A stretch of DNA of 64,000 bases, taken from Oenococcus sp. UCMA 16435. GTDB taxonomy: Bacteria > Bacillota > Bacilli > Lactobacillales > Lactobacillaceae. Shown here one piece after another: positions 29,167 to 37,306 of this stretch (the first letter of the stretch is position 1; each line of letters opens with the position of its first letter). The position numbers and the translations under genes are program-made. The stretch lies in contig CP030868.2 in the NCBI GenBank assembly GCA_004010835.2, positions 1,736,001-1,800,000 on the forward strand, given 5' to 3'. The notes beneath the pieces were generated by a model. The model made no database searches. It was not told the DNA's origin and was given only the letters and a program-made list of their open reading frames with translations.

Positions 29167-29981
29167 TGAAGAAAGGGAAACTGTTTTTTGCGGTTCCTTA
29201 TGTTCTTTGGCTGGCTTTGTTTGTTGTAGTTCCAATCGCTTTGTTGCTTTTTCAATCTTTGACCAATGAAAATGGTCAGTTGACATTGAACAATTTTGTT
29301 TCTTATTTCTCTTCTGGAACCTATCTTCGAATGACTTTTAATTCGATTTTTTATGCTTTTTTGATTACTTTGATTACGCTTGTTATTTCTTATCCAACAG
29401 CCTATCTTTTATCACAATTAAAAAATCGCCAATTTTGGTTGCTTTTGGTAATACTGCCAACTTGGATTAATTTATTATTGAAGACATATGCTTTCATTGG
29501 TTTGCTATCGCGTGATGGTACAGCAAATTCTTTTATTGGTTTATTTGGTATTAGCCCTCAGCAATTGCTTTTTACAGACTCAAGTTTTGTACTTGTTTCC
29601 AGCTATATCGAGATCCCCTTTATGATATTGCCTATTTTTAATGCTTTAAACGAGATTGATCGGGATTTGGTTCAGGCAAGTCGGGACCTTGGCGCAAATT
29701 CGTGGCAAACTCTTTGGCGCTTAATTATTCCTTTGTCAATGCCGGGAGTTAAATCTGGGGTTCAATCTGTCTTTATTCCTTCTTTGAGCCTTTTCATGAT
29801 CACACGCTTAATTGGCGGTAATCGGGTTATTACCTTAGGTACTGCAATTGAGGAACTTTTCCTAACTACCCAAAATTGGCATATGGGTTCGACTATTGGA
29901 GTTATTTTGATTATTGCAATGGTCGCAACAATGGTCATCACGCGGGAACGAAAGAAAACTGTTTTACGTAGGGGGAAGTAA
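29166..29981 (+). CDS. potB: Spermidine/putrescine ABC transporter permease PotB
   Basis: One of two permease subunits of the polyamine importer, 271 aa with six hydrophobic helices. The cytoplasmic coupling loop is present as DLVQASRDLGANSWQTLWRL, the EAA-like motif contacted by PotA. It begins on the last base of potA, and potC begins directly after it. Confidence 0.93.
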   Translation: MKKGKLFFAVPYVLWLALFVVVPIALLLFQSLTNENGQLTLNNFVSYFSSGTYLRMTFNSIFYAFLITLITLVISYPTAYLLSQLKNRQFWLLLVILPTWINLLLKTYAFIGLLSRDGTANSFIGLFGISPQQLLFTDSSFVLVSSYIEIPFMILPIFNALNEIDRDLVQASRDLGANSWQTLWRLIIPLSMPGVKSGVQSVFIPSLSLFMITRLIGGNRVITLGTAIEELFLTTQNWHMGSTIGVILIIAMVATMVITRERKKTVLRRGK

Positions 29982-30791
29982 ATGATGAAGAAAAATAAAA
30001 TTGGTAATCTTTATTTATGGCTTGTCTTTATTGTTCTTTATATCCCTATTTTCTATTTAATTACTTACTCTTTTAATTCTGGAAAATATATGCATGGTTG
30101 GAAAGGATTTTCGTTTGTTCATTATGCTCAGCTTTGGGCCGATACAAGGATGATCGAAATCGTTGTTGACACATTGATTATTGCCTTTTTGTCATCGATT
30201 TTGGCAACGATTATTGGAACGTTTGGAGCTCTTTGGATCAATTTCACTAAAAGTCAATTAACGAAAAACGTTTTGCTTAATTTTAATTCGATTCTCTTGG
30301 TTAGCCCGGATGTTATTATTGGTGCCAGCTTTCTAATTTTTTTCACAGCAATAGGACTTTCCCTGGGTTTTTTGTCTGTCCTTTTGAGCCATATTGCTTT
30401 TAGTATTCCGATTGTTGTTTTAATGGTTTTGCCAAGACTGCAGGAAATGCCAATTACTCTCACGGAAGCCGCTGAAGATCTTGGAGCAAATTTTTGGCAG
30501 GTTTTAAGCAAGGTAACCTTGCCTTATATCACGTCAGGGATTATGGCTGGTTTTTTTATGGCTCTTACCTACTCCTTGGATGATTTTGCGGTCACCTTCT
30601 TTGTTACCGGTAATGGATTTTCTACCTTATCAGTTGAAATATATTCCAGGGCCCGTCAAGGCATCAGCTTGGAAATCAATGCACTTTCAGCCATTATGTT
30701 TATTGTTAGTTTGGTTCTTGTTTTTGTCTATTATTTTATATCCCTTAACGGCAATAAAAAACGGACACCCGGCCTGGAGGTGACAAAATGA
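29982..30791 (+). CDS. potC: Spermidine/putrescine ABC transporter permease PotC
   Basis: Second permease subunit, 269 aa, six hydrophobic helices. The coupling loop is LTEAAEDLGANFWQVLSKVT, close to that of PotB. Two ATGs (29982, 29985) stand in tandem after TAGGGGGAAG; the first is used here. It overlaps potD by 4 bases. Confidence 0.93.
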   Translation: MMKKNKIGNLYLWLVFIVLYIPIFYLITYSFNSGKYMHGWKGFSFVHYAQLWADTRMIEIVVDTLIIAFLSSILATIIGTFGALWINFTKSQLTKNVLLNFNSILLVSPDVIIGASFLIFFTAIGLSLGFLSVLLSHIAFSIPIVVLMVLPRLQEMPITLTEAAEDLGANFWQVLSKVTLPYITSGIMAGFFMALTYSLDDFAVTFFVTGNGFSTLSVEIYSRARQGISLEINALSAIMFIVSLVLVFVYYFISLNGNKKRTPGLEVTK

Positions 30792-31879
30792 AAAAACTTT
30801 TATCAGCTTTATTTGCCATAGTTTTGCTTATTGTTGGTTTGTTTGCTATTCAACGCTATTTAGTTGCAAAAGAGGATGCAGCTGCCGGAACATCCGGCAG
30901 CAGTTCCAAAGTTCTTAATATCTATAATTGGGGAGATTATATTGATCCCAGTTTATTAACTAAATTTACAAAGGAAACTGGTTATCAGATCAATTATGAG
31001 ACTTTCGATTCTAATGAGGATATGTATGCCAAGGTGAAGCAGGGTGGCACTTCTTATGATATTGTCGTTCCGTCGGATTATATGGTTGAGAAAATGCGTC
31101 GAGAAAAAATGCTCTTACCGATTAATCGGAAAAAATTCAAGGGCTTTAAATATTACGATAAGCGTTTTTTAAATAAATCCTTTGATCCAGGGAATAAATA
31201 TTCGATCCCTTATTTTTGGGGAACGCTTGGAATTGTTTATAATGACAAATTTGTTAAAAGATCGGAAGTTGAGCATTGGGATCAACTCTGGTCAAGCAAA
31301 TTTCGTGACAAGATTCTTTTAGTCGACTCGGCCCGCGATGATTTCGCTTTCTCTTTAATCTCGATGGGGAAGTCGGTTAATGATAAAAGACCAGCAGATG
31401 TGCAGGCAGCTAAAGCAAAATTGGATGCTTTGATGCCAAATGTCAAAGCAATCCTTGATGATGAGATTGTTATGTACATGGCCCAAGAAGAAGCTCCGAT
31501 TGGAATAACCTGGTCCGGCGAAGCTTCTGAGATGATTGCCGAAAATAAGCATCTGCATTATGTGATTCCAAAAGAGGGTTCCAATATTTGGTTTGATAAT
31601 TTGGCAATTCCAAAGACCGCTAAGCATTTCAAGGCAATTTATAAGTTTTTGAATTTCATGTCTGAACCAAAAAATGCAGCTCAAAACGCTGAATACGTTG
31701 AATATTCAACTCCAAACAAAGGTGCGATGAAAATCCTGCCAAAGTCGGTTACCGATGATCGACAATTTTATCCGGATAATAAAACACTAAAAAATCTTCA
31801 TGTTTATTCTGATCTTGGTCAAAAATGGACTCAAATTTATAATGATTTGTTCCTTGAATTTAAGATGACTAGTCGTTGA
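30788..31879 (+). CDS. potD: Spermidine/putrescine-binding protein PotD
   Basis: Extracellular substrate-binding protein, 363 aa. The typical beginning of the mature part is LNIYNWGDYIDPSLLTKFTK; YDIVVPSDYMVEKM and ITWSGEAS follow. The N-terminus has one hydrophobic helix (LLSALFAIVLLIVGLFAI), but no Cys follows it, so there is no lipobox. The protein is probably held by an uncleaved signal anchor instead of a lipid, or is released. Polyamine specificity is inferred from operon and family. Confidence 0.92.
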   Translation: MKKLLSALFAIVLLIVGLFAIQRYLVAKEDAAAGTSGSSSKVLNIYNWGDYIDPSLLTKFTKETGYQINYETFDSNEDMYAKVKQGGTSYDIVVPSDYMVEKMRREKMLLPINRKKFKGFKYYDKRFLNKSFDPGNKYSIPYFWGTLGIVYNDKFVKRSEVEHWDQLWSSKFRDKILLVDSARDDFAFSLISMGKSVNDKRPADVQAAKAKLDALMPNVKAILDDEIVMYMAQEEAPIGITWSGEASEMIAENKHLHYVIPKEGSNIWFDNLAIPKTAKHFKAIYKFLNFMSEPKNAAQNAEYVEYSTPNKGAMKILPKSVTDDRQFYPDNKTLKNLHVYSDLGQKWTQIYNDLFLEFKMTSR

Positions 31880-32781
31880 TGATGAAAAAAAATAAAAAGC
31901 TTGGTCTATTTTATGGTGTTTTAGGTCCTTTTTTGTGGGGGATTAACGGCGTAGTTACACAATATTTGTTAAAGAGTGTTGACATAAATGTTGATTGGCT
32001 GCTCTCGGTACGTTTACTTTTTGCCGGGACGGCACTTTTTCTATATGTCTTTTTAACAGATAGAAAGAATCTTTTTCGATTATTAGGTAACAAGCGGATT
32101 TATTTTCAACTGATTATTTTCATTATTTTTGGTGATTTTCTGTCGCAATATACTTACATCATCGCGATCGCTAAATCCAATGCGGCACTAGCAACGATTT
32201 TAACTTCTTTAAATCCTGTTTTTGTGATTATTTTTTACGTTTTACTGCAAAGAAGAGTGCCACAACGGATTGACATTATTTCGGTTTTTGTAGCTCTTTT
32301 AGGAACTTTTTTCCTTGTAACTCATGGTTCTCTTGATCATTTGGAAATTTCTCCGGCTGGTCTTTTTTGGGGATTATTTGCTGCAGCAGTTTACGCTTTT
32401 GGTACTATTTATCCAATTAGATTGATCAGCGAGTATGGTCCTCTTCCGGTTACGGCTATTTCCTTATTTGCTTCGGGAATTGTTTTTAATTTTTATCGGC
32501 CCTTTTTTATTTCTTTACCGACGATGTCGATAATGAATTGGTCTCTGCTGATTTTCTTTACAATCATCAGTACTGCCCTTGGAACTGCTATGTGGTTTTT
32601 AAGTCTTCATCTGATCGGTCCGACAACAATGAGTTTATTATCAGCTGTTGAACCAATGACGGCGATGATTTTAAGCGTTTTGCTTTTATCTGTTCCGATG
32701 GAATTGATTGATTATTTGGGCGCCGGATTAGTCATATTGATGATTATTCTCCAATCTTTGAAAACTAGAAAAATTAGTTAA
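31879..32781 (+). CDS. EamA/DMT-family permease
   Basis: Integral membrane protein of 300 aa with about ten hydrophobic helices arranged as two EamA repeats. GPFLWGINGVVTQYLL opens the first repeat; SAVEPMTAMILSVLLL is typical of the second. The substrate of such drug/metabolite transporters cannot be read from sequence. It starts on the last base of the potD stop (TGATG), so it is co-translated with the pot operon; ATG 31882 and TTG 31876 are alternative starts. A terminator lies 33 bases after the stop. Confidence 0.85.
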   Translation: MMKKNKKLGLFYGVLGPFLWGINGVVTQYLLKSVDINVDWLLSVRLLFAGTALFLYVFLTDRKNLFRLLGNKRIYFQLIIFIIFGDFLSQYTYIIAIAKSNAALATILTSLNPVFVIIFYVLLQRRVPQRIDIISVFVALLGTFFLVTHGSLDHLEISPAGLFWGLFAAAVYAFGTIYPIRLISEYGPLPVTAISLFASGIVFNFYRPFFISLPTMSIMNWSLLIFFTIISTALGTAMWFLSLHLIGPTTMSLLSAVEPMTAMILSVLLLSVPMELIDYLGAGLVILMIILQSLKTRKIS

Positions 32782-32784
32782 TGG

Positions 32785-32880
32785 CCTATACCAATGTCTT
32801 TTTAAGCAACAACAATGCTGTTTTCAGCGTTTTTTTTAGTTATCCTAGACATTGGTCTATAGGTCGGTATTTAGACCAAT
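32785..32880 (+). promoter_or_regulatory. Layered inverted repeats before glmS, with NagR-like half-sites
   Basis: CCTATACCAATGTCT (32785-32799) pairs with AGACATTGGTCTATAGG (32847-32863) with only a 2-base bulge, around a terminator. ATTGGTCTA (32851-32859) also pairs perfectly with TAGACCAAT (32872-32880), so the two hairpins exclude each other. The half-sites ATTGGTCTA, TAGACCAAT and TATACCAAT are like those of NagR/GntR operators and match the repeats before nagB. No glmS ribozyme core is visible. Confidence 0.55.
32814..32837 (+). terminator. Terminator between the pot operon and glmS
   Basis: AATGCTG (32814-32820), loop TTTT, CAGCGTT (32825-32831), then T to 32837. It is nested in the loop of the larger inverted repeat. 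Confidence 0.8.
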
Positions 32881-32902
32881 TTGGATTTAGGAGTAAATAT
32901 AT

Positions 32903-34708
32903 ATGTGTGGAATTGTTGGATATACTGGCATTAATAACGCTTTGCCATTTCTGTTGGATGGCTTGGAAAAATTAGAATATCGTGGTTATGATTCAGCCGG
33001 CGTTTATATACATACGGACGATGATCGTGATGTGCTTGTAAAAGAAAAAGGTCGAGTCAAAGACCTTGAAAAAAAAGTCGAAGAATTTGATATGCGAGGT
33101 AAATCCGGGATCGCTCATACACGTTGGGCAACTCACGGCCAACCAAGTATTGAAAACGCTCATCCCCATGTCAGTGCTGATGGTCGTTATTATTTAGTGC
33201 ATAATGGCGTAATCGAAAATTATAAGCAGTTAAAGGCTGATTATTTGGATGGTGTTGAATTTAAATCTCAAACTGATACCGAGGTTGCTGTTCAACTAGT
33301 TGGCAAATTTGCAAGTCAGGGTCTAGATACGCTTACAGCTTTTCGGAAAATGATCAATCTGCTCGATGATAATTCTTCGTATGCTTTTTTGTTAATGGAT
33401 ACCAAGTCTCCCGATCTTCTTTATGCTGCTAAATCTAAGAGCCCTTTGTTAATTGGTATTTCTGAAACTGGCAATGTTGTTTCATCTGATGCCCTAGCAG
33501 TTTTGGATTTAACGAAAGATTTTATAGAGCTGCATGATAGTGAAATTGCCGTGATTTCCAAAAATGATGTACAACTATATAATTCCAAGGGCGATAGCTA
33601 TACGCGCAATTCTTTTCATTTGGATATCGATCCGACGGCTGCTGATAAAGGTACCTATCCCTTCTTCATGTTAAAAGAAATTGATGAGCAGGCGATCGTT
33701 GCTCGAACATTGATCAAAAACTACTTTATTAATGGCTTTCCACATATTGATGAGAAAATCATTCACGCCATTAAAGATTCCGACCATATTTATATAATTG
33801 CCGCTGGGACTAGTTATAACGCCGGTTTAATTGGTCGTCGCTTCTTTGAGAAATGGGCTGGCATTCCAACCGAAACCTATGTTTCTTCTGAATTTGCCTA
33901 TGATCAGCCAATTATTTCAAAAAAGCCTTTCTTTATTTTTATTAGTCAATCCGGTGAAACGGCTGACAGCATCCAAGTATTGGATTTTATAAAGGCTGCA
34001 GGTTACCCGACTCTGACAATTGCTAATGTGTTGAATTCAACTCTGACGCGTGAAGCCGACTTTTCGTTGCCTTTATTAGCTGGACCGGAAATTGCCGTTG
34101 CTTCCACTAAGGCATATACTTCTCAAATAATTGCTCAGATTATTTTGGCCGCTGCCATAGCCGGAGGGCATGAAGACCTTCAAAAAGAGTTAAGCAAATT
34201 GGCCGTTGATATTCAGTCAGTAATCGATGGCAAAGAAAAAATTAAACAACTTGCTGATAAATATCTGGTCAATGCTGATCGCGCTTTTTATATCGGTCGT
34301 GGTGCTGATGCCGACGTAACTTTGGAAGCTGCTTTAAAGCTTAAAGAAATATCGTATACTTTGGCTGAAGGATTTGCGGCTGGTGAATTAAAGCACGGAA
34401 CAATTTCTTTAATTGAACAGGGAACTCCTGTTATCGGTTTAATATCACAGTCGAAAACGGCTGGTTTAACACGTTCTAATCTTGAAGAGACAATGGCACG
34501 TGGAGCCAAAGTCATTACTATTGCAACCAAGAATCTAGCAACTAGTGAAGATGATATCGTTTTGCCTGAGTTAGCCGGTGAAAATGAAATGTTCGGTCCA
34601 ATTTTGGAAGCAATACCAATTCAGCTTTTGGCTTACTATACTTCTTTTGGCAGAGAACTGGATGTTGACCACCCACGTAATTTGGCAAAATCTGTAACCG
34701 TACAATGA
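32903..34708 (+). CDS. glmS: Glutamine-fructose-6-phosphate aminotransferase GlmS
   Basis: Makes glucosamine-6-phosphate, the first step to UDP-GlcNAc and peptidoglycan. It is 601 aa. After Met removal, Cys starts the glutaminase domain (CGIVGYTG); the two SIS domains follow, with FISQSGETADSIQ and AAGTSYNAGLIGRR, and the C-terminal DHPRNLAKSVTVQ is conserved. ATG 32903 is preceded by TTAGGAG. The leader holds NagR-like half-sites shared with nagB, which runs the reverse reaction. Confidence 0.97.
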   Translation: MCGIVGYTGINNALPFLLDGLEKLEYRGYDSAGVYIHTDDDRDVLVKEKGRVKDLEKKVEEFDMRGKSGIAHTRWATHGQPSIENAHPHVSADGRYYLVHNGVIENYKQLKADYLDGVEFKSQTDTEVAVQLVGKFASQGLDTLTAFRKMINLLDDNSSYAFLLMDTKSPDLLYAAKSKSPLLIGISETGNVVSSDALAVLDLTKDFIELHDSEIAVISKNDVQLYNSKGDSYTRNSFHLDIDPTAADKGTYPFFMLKEIDEQAIVARTLIKNYFINGFPHIDEKIIHAIKDSDHIYIIAAGTSYNAGLIGRRFFEKWAGIPTETYVSSEFAYDQPIISKKPFFIFISQSGETADSIQVLDFIKAAGYPTLTIANVLNSTLTREADFSLPLLAGPEIAVASTKAYTSQIIAQIILAAAIAGGHEDLQKELSKLAVDIQSVIDGKEKIKQLADKYLVNADRAFYIGRGADADVTLEAALKLKEISYTLAEGFAAGELKHGTISLIEQGTPVIGLISQSKTAGLTRSNLEETMARGAKVITIATKNLATSEDDIVLPELAGENEMFGPILEAIPIQLLAYYTSFGRELDVDHPRNLAKSVTVQ

Positions 34709-34813
34709 AACTATTTTTGTCAATAAAAGATTCACATGAATTAGTTAAGCAATATTAAAATCCTTATTTATTTTTAAGTAAGTAAAAATTTTAATGAAAG
34801 CATCTCTATAATA

Positions 34814-34860
34814 ATAAAGCCCATTTAGTTATTTTTTTAATCTAGCTAAATGGGCTTTAT
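34814..34860. terminator. Terminator after glmS
   Basis: Perfect 15-bp stem ATAAAGCCCATTTAG (34814-34828) / CTAAATGGGCTTTAT (34846-34860), loop 17 bases. The A/T-rich ends suit both directions, although the T-run after the second arm is short. Confidence 0.7.
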
Positions 34861-35448
34861 GGTTTGACGATTTAATTTAATCAATTTGCTTAGCCAAACT
34901 CATTTGATCGATTGCTGATTGAAAATATATGCTGCTACTGGTTTTAATTCTGATTAATCAAAATTGATCACCTAGTAAAAAACATTAATTTTTGATTATC
35001 AGCTGACAATCTGTGATTGATAAATTTGGTCAAGATTACTATTTTTAATCGTATTCAATATTTGCTTTATTGCTGGCAAATGATTTGATAGTCCTAATTT
35101 TCTTTGCACAACGACATCGGACTTGTCTGACTATGACTTCTGTCTGTTATACGTATTACTTAGCGAAAAATATTGATAATTATCTAAAGTTACAATTAAA
35201 ATAATTTATTTTTTAAGGAAAATGAATTTTTAAGGCTTTGAATTAGTAACGAACAAAAGCATTTTAATTTATAATTTAGATTGCTATAAACTACCGAAGA
35301 GTTCTTAAGTGGCGGATTGTAGCCGTCCGTATTCGAACAGATAGTTTCTGCAAATTTGGTAAACAATACTTAGATTTTTAGAATTATGATTAAATAATTA
35401 AATTATTTTTGTCACATGCTGATGTGCCTAAATGTTGTCTAATAGTAT
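34861..35448. other. AT-rich non-coding stretch between glmS and pgi
   Basis: No intact gene is visible. Two short coding-like remnants lie on the minus strand (about 34999-35130, and one ending near 34876). A more GC-rich patch at about 35295-35350 (GTGGCGGATTGTAGCCGTCC) can fold weakly. The last 65 bases before pgi are similar to the region before mtlA. Confidence 0.5.
34999..35130 (-). pseudogene. Possible remnant of a regulator gene (LysR-like C-terminus?)
   Basis: A 43-codon open stretch on the minus strand reads SDKSDVVVQRKLGLSNHLPA, then IKQILNTIKNSNLDQIYQ. The first part resembles the last strand and helix of LysR-type effector domains. A stop (TAG) precedes it in frame, and another frame directly upstream reads QTEVIVRQ, which could be its continuation across a frameshift. 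Weak evidence: it may be chance. Confidence 0.25.
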
Positions 35449-35477
35449 TTGTAAGAGTTTACAACTTATATTATGAT
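35449..35477 (+). promoter_or_regulatory. pgi promoter with overlapping cre-like site
   Basis: TTGTAA (35449-35454), 17-bp spacer, TATGAT (35472-35477). TGTAAGAGTTTACA at 35450-35463 is a cre-like palindrome with one departure (A for C in the central CG), covering the -35. Confidence 0.65.
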
Positions 35478-35505
35478 TACTACTGTAATGGTAGAAGGAG
35501 GAATT

Positions 35506-36822
35506 ATGAAGGTTACTTTTAAAAAAGATTACTTAAAAGGTTTTGTTGCTGATTCCGAAGTTGAATTGATGAAGCCAACTGCCGGTTTTGTACGCGATAC
35601 GTTGTTGGCTCGCACCGGTGTTGGAAATGAAATGGAGGATTGGCTAACGCTGCCAACCGATTACGATAAAGATGAATTTTCTCGTATTCTCAAAGTTGCC
35701 GCAAAAATTAAGTCTGATTCAAAGGTTTTGGTTGTAATTGGAATTGGTGGTTCCTACTTGGGAGCTCGTGCTGTCATTGAGTTTTTGCAATCGGAATTTC
35801 ATAATGAGAAAGCTGCCAAAAAAGGATTGCCGGAGGTCTATTTTCTTGGAACTTCTGCATCTGCTCGTTATGTAGATGATGTAATTGATTTAATTGGTGA
35901 TCGTGATTTTTCAATTAACGTTATTTCAAAGTCCGGTACAACAACCGAACCAGCAATTGCTTTTCGAATTTTTAAGAGTTTAATTGAAAAAAAGTATGGT
36001 AAAGATGAAGCCAGTAAACGTATTTTTGTGACAACAGATGCTCATAAGGGTGCTTTGTTGGATGTTGCTAAAGAAAACGGATTTGAACGTTTCGTTGTAC
36101 CTGATGGGATTGGCGGTCGTTATTCGGTTTTGAGTGCTGTTGGTCTCTTGCCGATCGCAGCGGCCGGTATCGATATTAAAAAGTTGATGGATGGTGCCAA
36201 GGAAGCTCAAGAAGAATTTGCCAAAGATGAGGATATTTTGAACAAACCATCAATTCTTTATGCGATATACCGTAATATTTTATATCGAAAAGGTTTTGAT
36301 GTTGAAACGATTGTTGGTTATGAACCACAATTCAGATATTTATTTGAATGGTGGAAACAATTAATGTCTGAATCTGAAGGAAAAGATAATAAGGGTATTT
36401 ATCCAACCTCAGCGGTTTTCTCTACTGATTTGCATTCAATCGGTCAATATATCCAAGACGGTAAGAAGATTTTGTTTGAAACAATTTTTGACATTACTAA
36501 ACCAATTAGTAATCGAGTTGTTCCAGCGGCTGATGATAATGCGGATAATCTTGATTATCTTTTAAATCGTCCGATTAAAGAAGTTAACGAAGCGGCTTTG
36601 ACAGCTACAGCTCAGGCTCATACCTCGGCTGGTGTTCCTAATATTCTTTTGCAGTTGGATGATCTTGATGAATTTAATCTTGGAAATCTGATTTATTTCT
36701 TCGAGGCAGCAGTTGCTGTATCTGGTTACCTGAATGGGATTAATCCTTTTAACCAACCAGGTGTTGAAGTATATAAAACAAACATGTTTAAGATTCTAGG
36801 CAAACCAGGATATGCCAATTAA
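35506..36822 (+). CDS. pgi: Glucose-6-phosphate isomerase
   Basis: Interconverts glucose-6-phosphate and fructose-6-phosphate. It is 438 aa, the compact Gram-positive form. VVIGIGGSYLGARAVIEFLQ, SKSGTTTEPAIAFRIFKSLI (phosphate binding) and GGRYSVLSAVGLLPIA are diagnostic. The start is ATG 35506 after AGAAGGAGG; an upstream in-frame ATG at 35473 lies in the -10 region. In a heterofermentative organism this enzyme mainly links fructose-6-phosphate to the phosphoketolase pathway and to glmS; that context is inferred. Confidence 0.96.
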   Translation: MKVTFKKDYLKGFVADSEVELMKPTAGFVRDTLLARTGVGNEMEDWLTLPTDYDKDEFSRILKVAAKIKSDSKVLVVIGIGGSYLGARAVIEFLQSEFHNEKAAKKGLPEVYFLGTSASARYVDDVIDLIGDRDFSINVISKSGTTTEPAIAFRIFKSLIEKKYGKDEASKRIFVTTDAHKGALLDVAKENGFERFVVPDGIGGRYSVLSAVGLLPIAAAGIDIKKLMDGAKEAQEEFAKDEDILNKPSILYAIYRNILYRKGFDVETIVGYEPQFRYLFEWWKQLMSESEGKDNKGIYPTSAVFSTDLHSIGQYIQDGKKILFETIFDITKPISNRVVPAADDNADNLDYLLNRPIKEVNEAALTATAQAHTSAGVPNILLQLDDLDEFNLGNLIYFFEAAVAVSGYLNGINPFNQPGVEVYKTNMFKILGKPGYAN

Positions 36823-37243
36823 TTTGGTGAGATCTAAAAGCTATTTAAAAAATAAATAAATAATAGTTTATTCTTTGTCTTTAAACGGTATACGGCCCAA
36901 CGCTTGGATTGTATATCGTTTTTTGGCTATTTAAAAACATATTTTTCGTTTTAATAAATTTCGCTAACCAACATATTATTTTATTTGAAATATCCTTATT
37001 ACTTCTGTTGCGGTATTCCATACAGTTGTACTTAAGATTTTTTCTACTATTTTGTGATGCTTGATTCGACCTTCTTAGTATTGCAGTCGGAAATTTTAAA
37101 AATAATCTTTATCCAATTATTTAAAAAATTATTGATTTGTTTAAGCGTGAAAACTATAAACATGTGATTTTCTTTACATCATTGTTTATGATTTAAATCA
37201 TTTTTGTCACTCATATCTGTGTCTAAATGTCGTTTAGTAGTTC
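36823..37243. other. Non-coding stretch between pgi and mtlA
   Basis: Apart from the pgi terminator (36883-36924) I see no gene. From about 37183 on (TTATGATTTAAATC, then ATTTTTGTCAC, then CTAAATGTCGTTTAGTAGT) the sequence aligns with the region before pgi. Confidence 0.6.
36883..36924 (+). terminator. Terminator after pgi
   Basis: AAACGGTATAC (36883-36893) / GTATATCGTTT (36911-36921), one G-U pair, an inner CCAA/TTGG helix, and a T-run to 36924. Confidence 0.8.
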
Positions 37244-37272
37244 TTGTAAGCGTTTACAACATAACCTAGAAT
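37244..37272 (+). promoter_or_regulatory. mtlA promoter with overlapping consensus cre site
   Basis: TTGTAA (37244-37249), 17-bp spacer, TAGAAT (37267-37272). TGTAAGCGTTTACA at 37245-37258 matches the cre consensus TGWAANCGNTNWCA in full and covers the -35, suggesting CcpA repression. Confidence 0.8.
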
Positions 37273-37306
37273 CATTCTTGTGGAAACACATGAGGAGGTT
37301 ATTTAT

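Noticed and set aside
32785..32863. Small mobile element (MITE) with 15-bp terminal repeats
   Set aside because: No target-site duplication is seen, no second copy was noticed in the window, and a regulatory explanation fits better.
32782..32902. glmS ribozyme
   Set aside because: The leader is only about 120 bases and the conserved ribozyme core is not visible; the repeats fit a terminator and operator instead.
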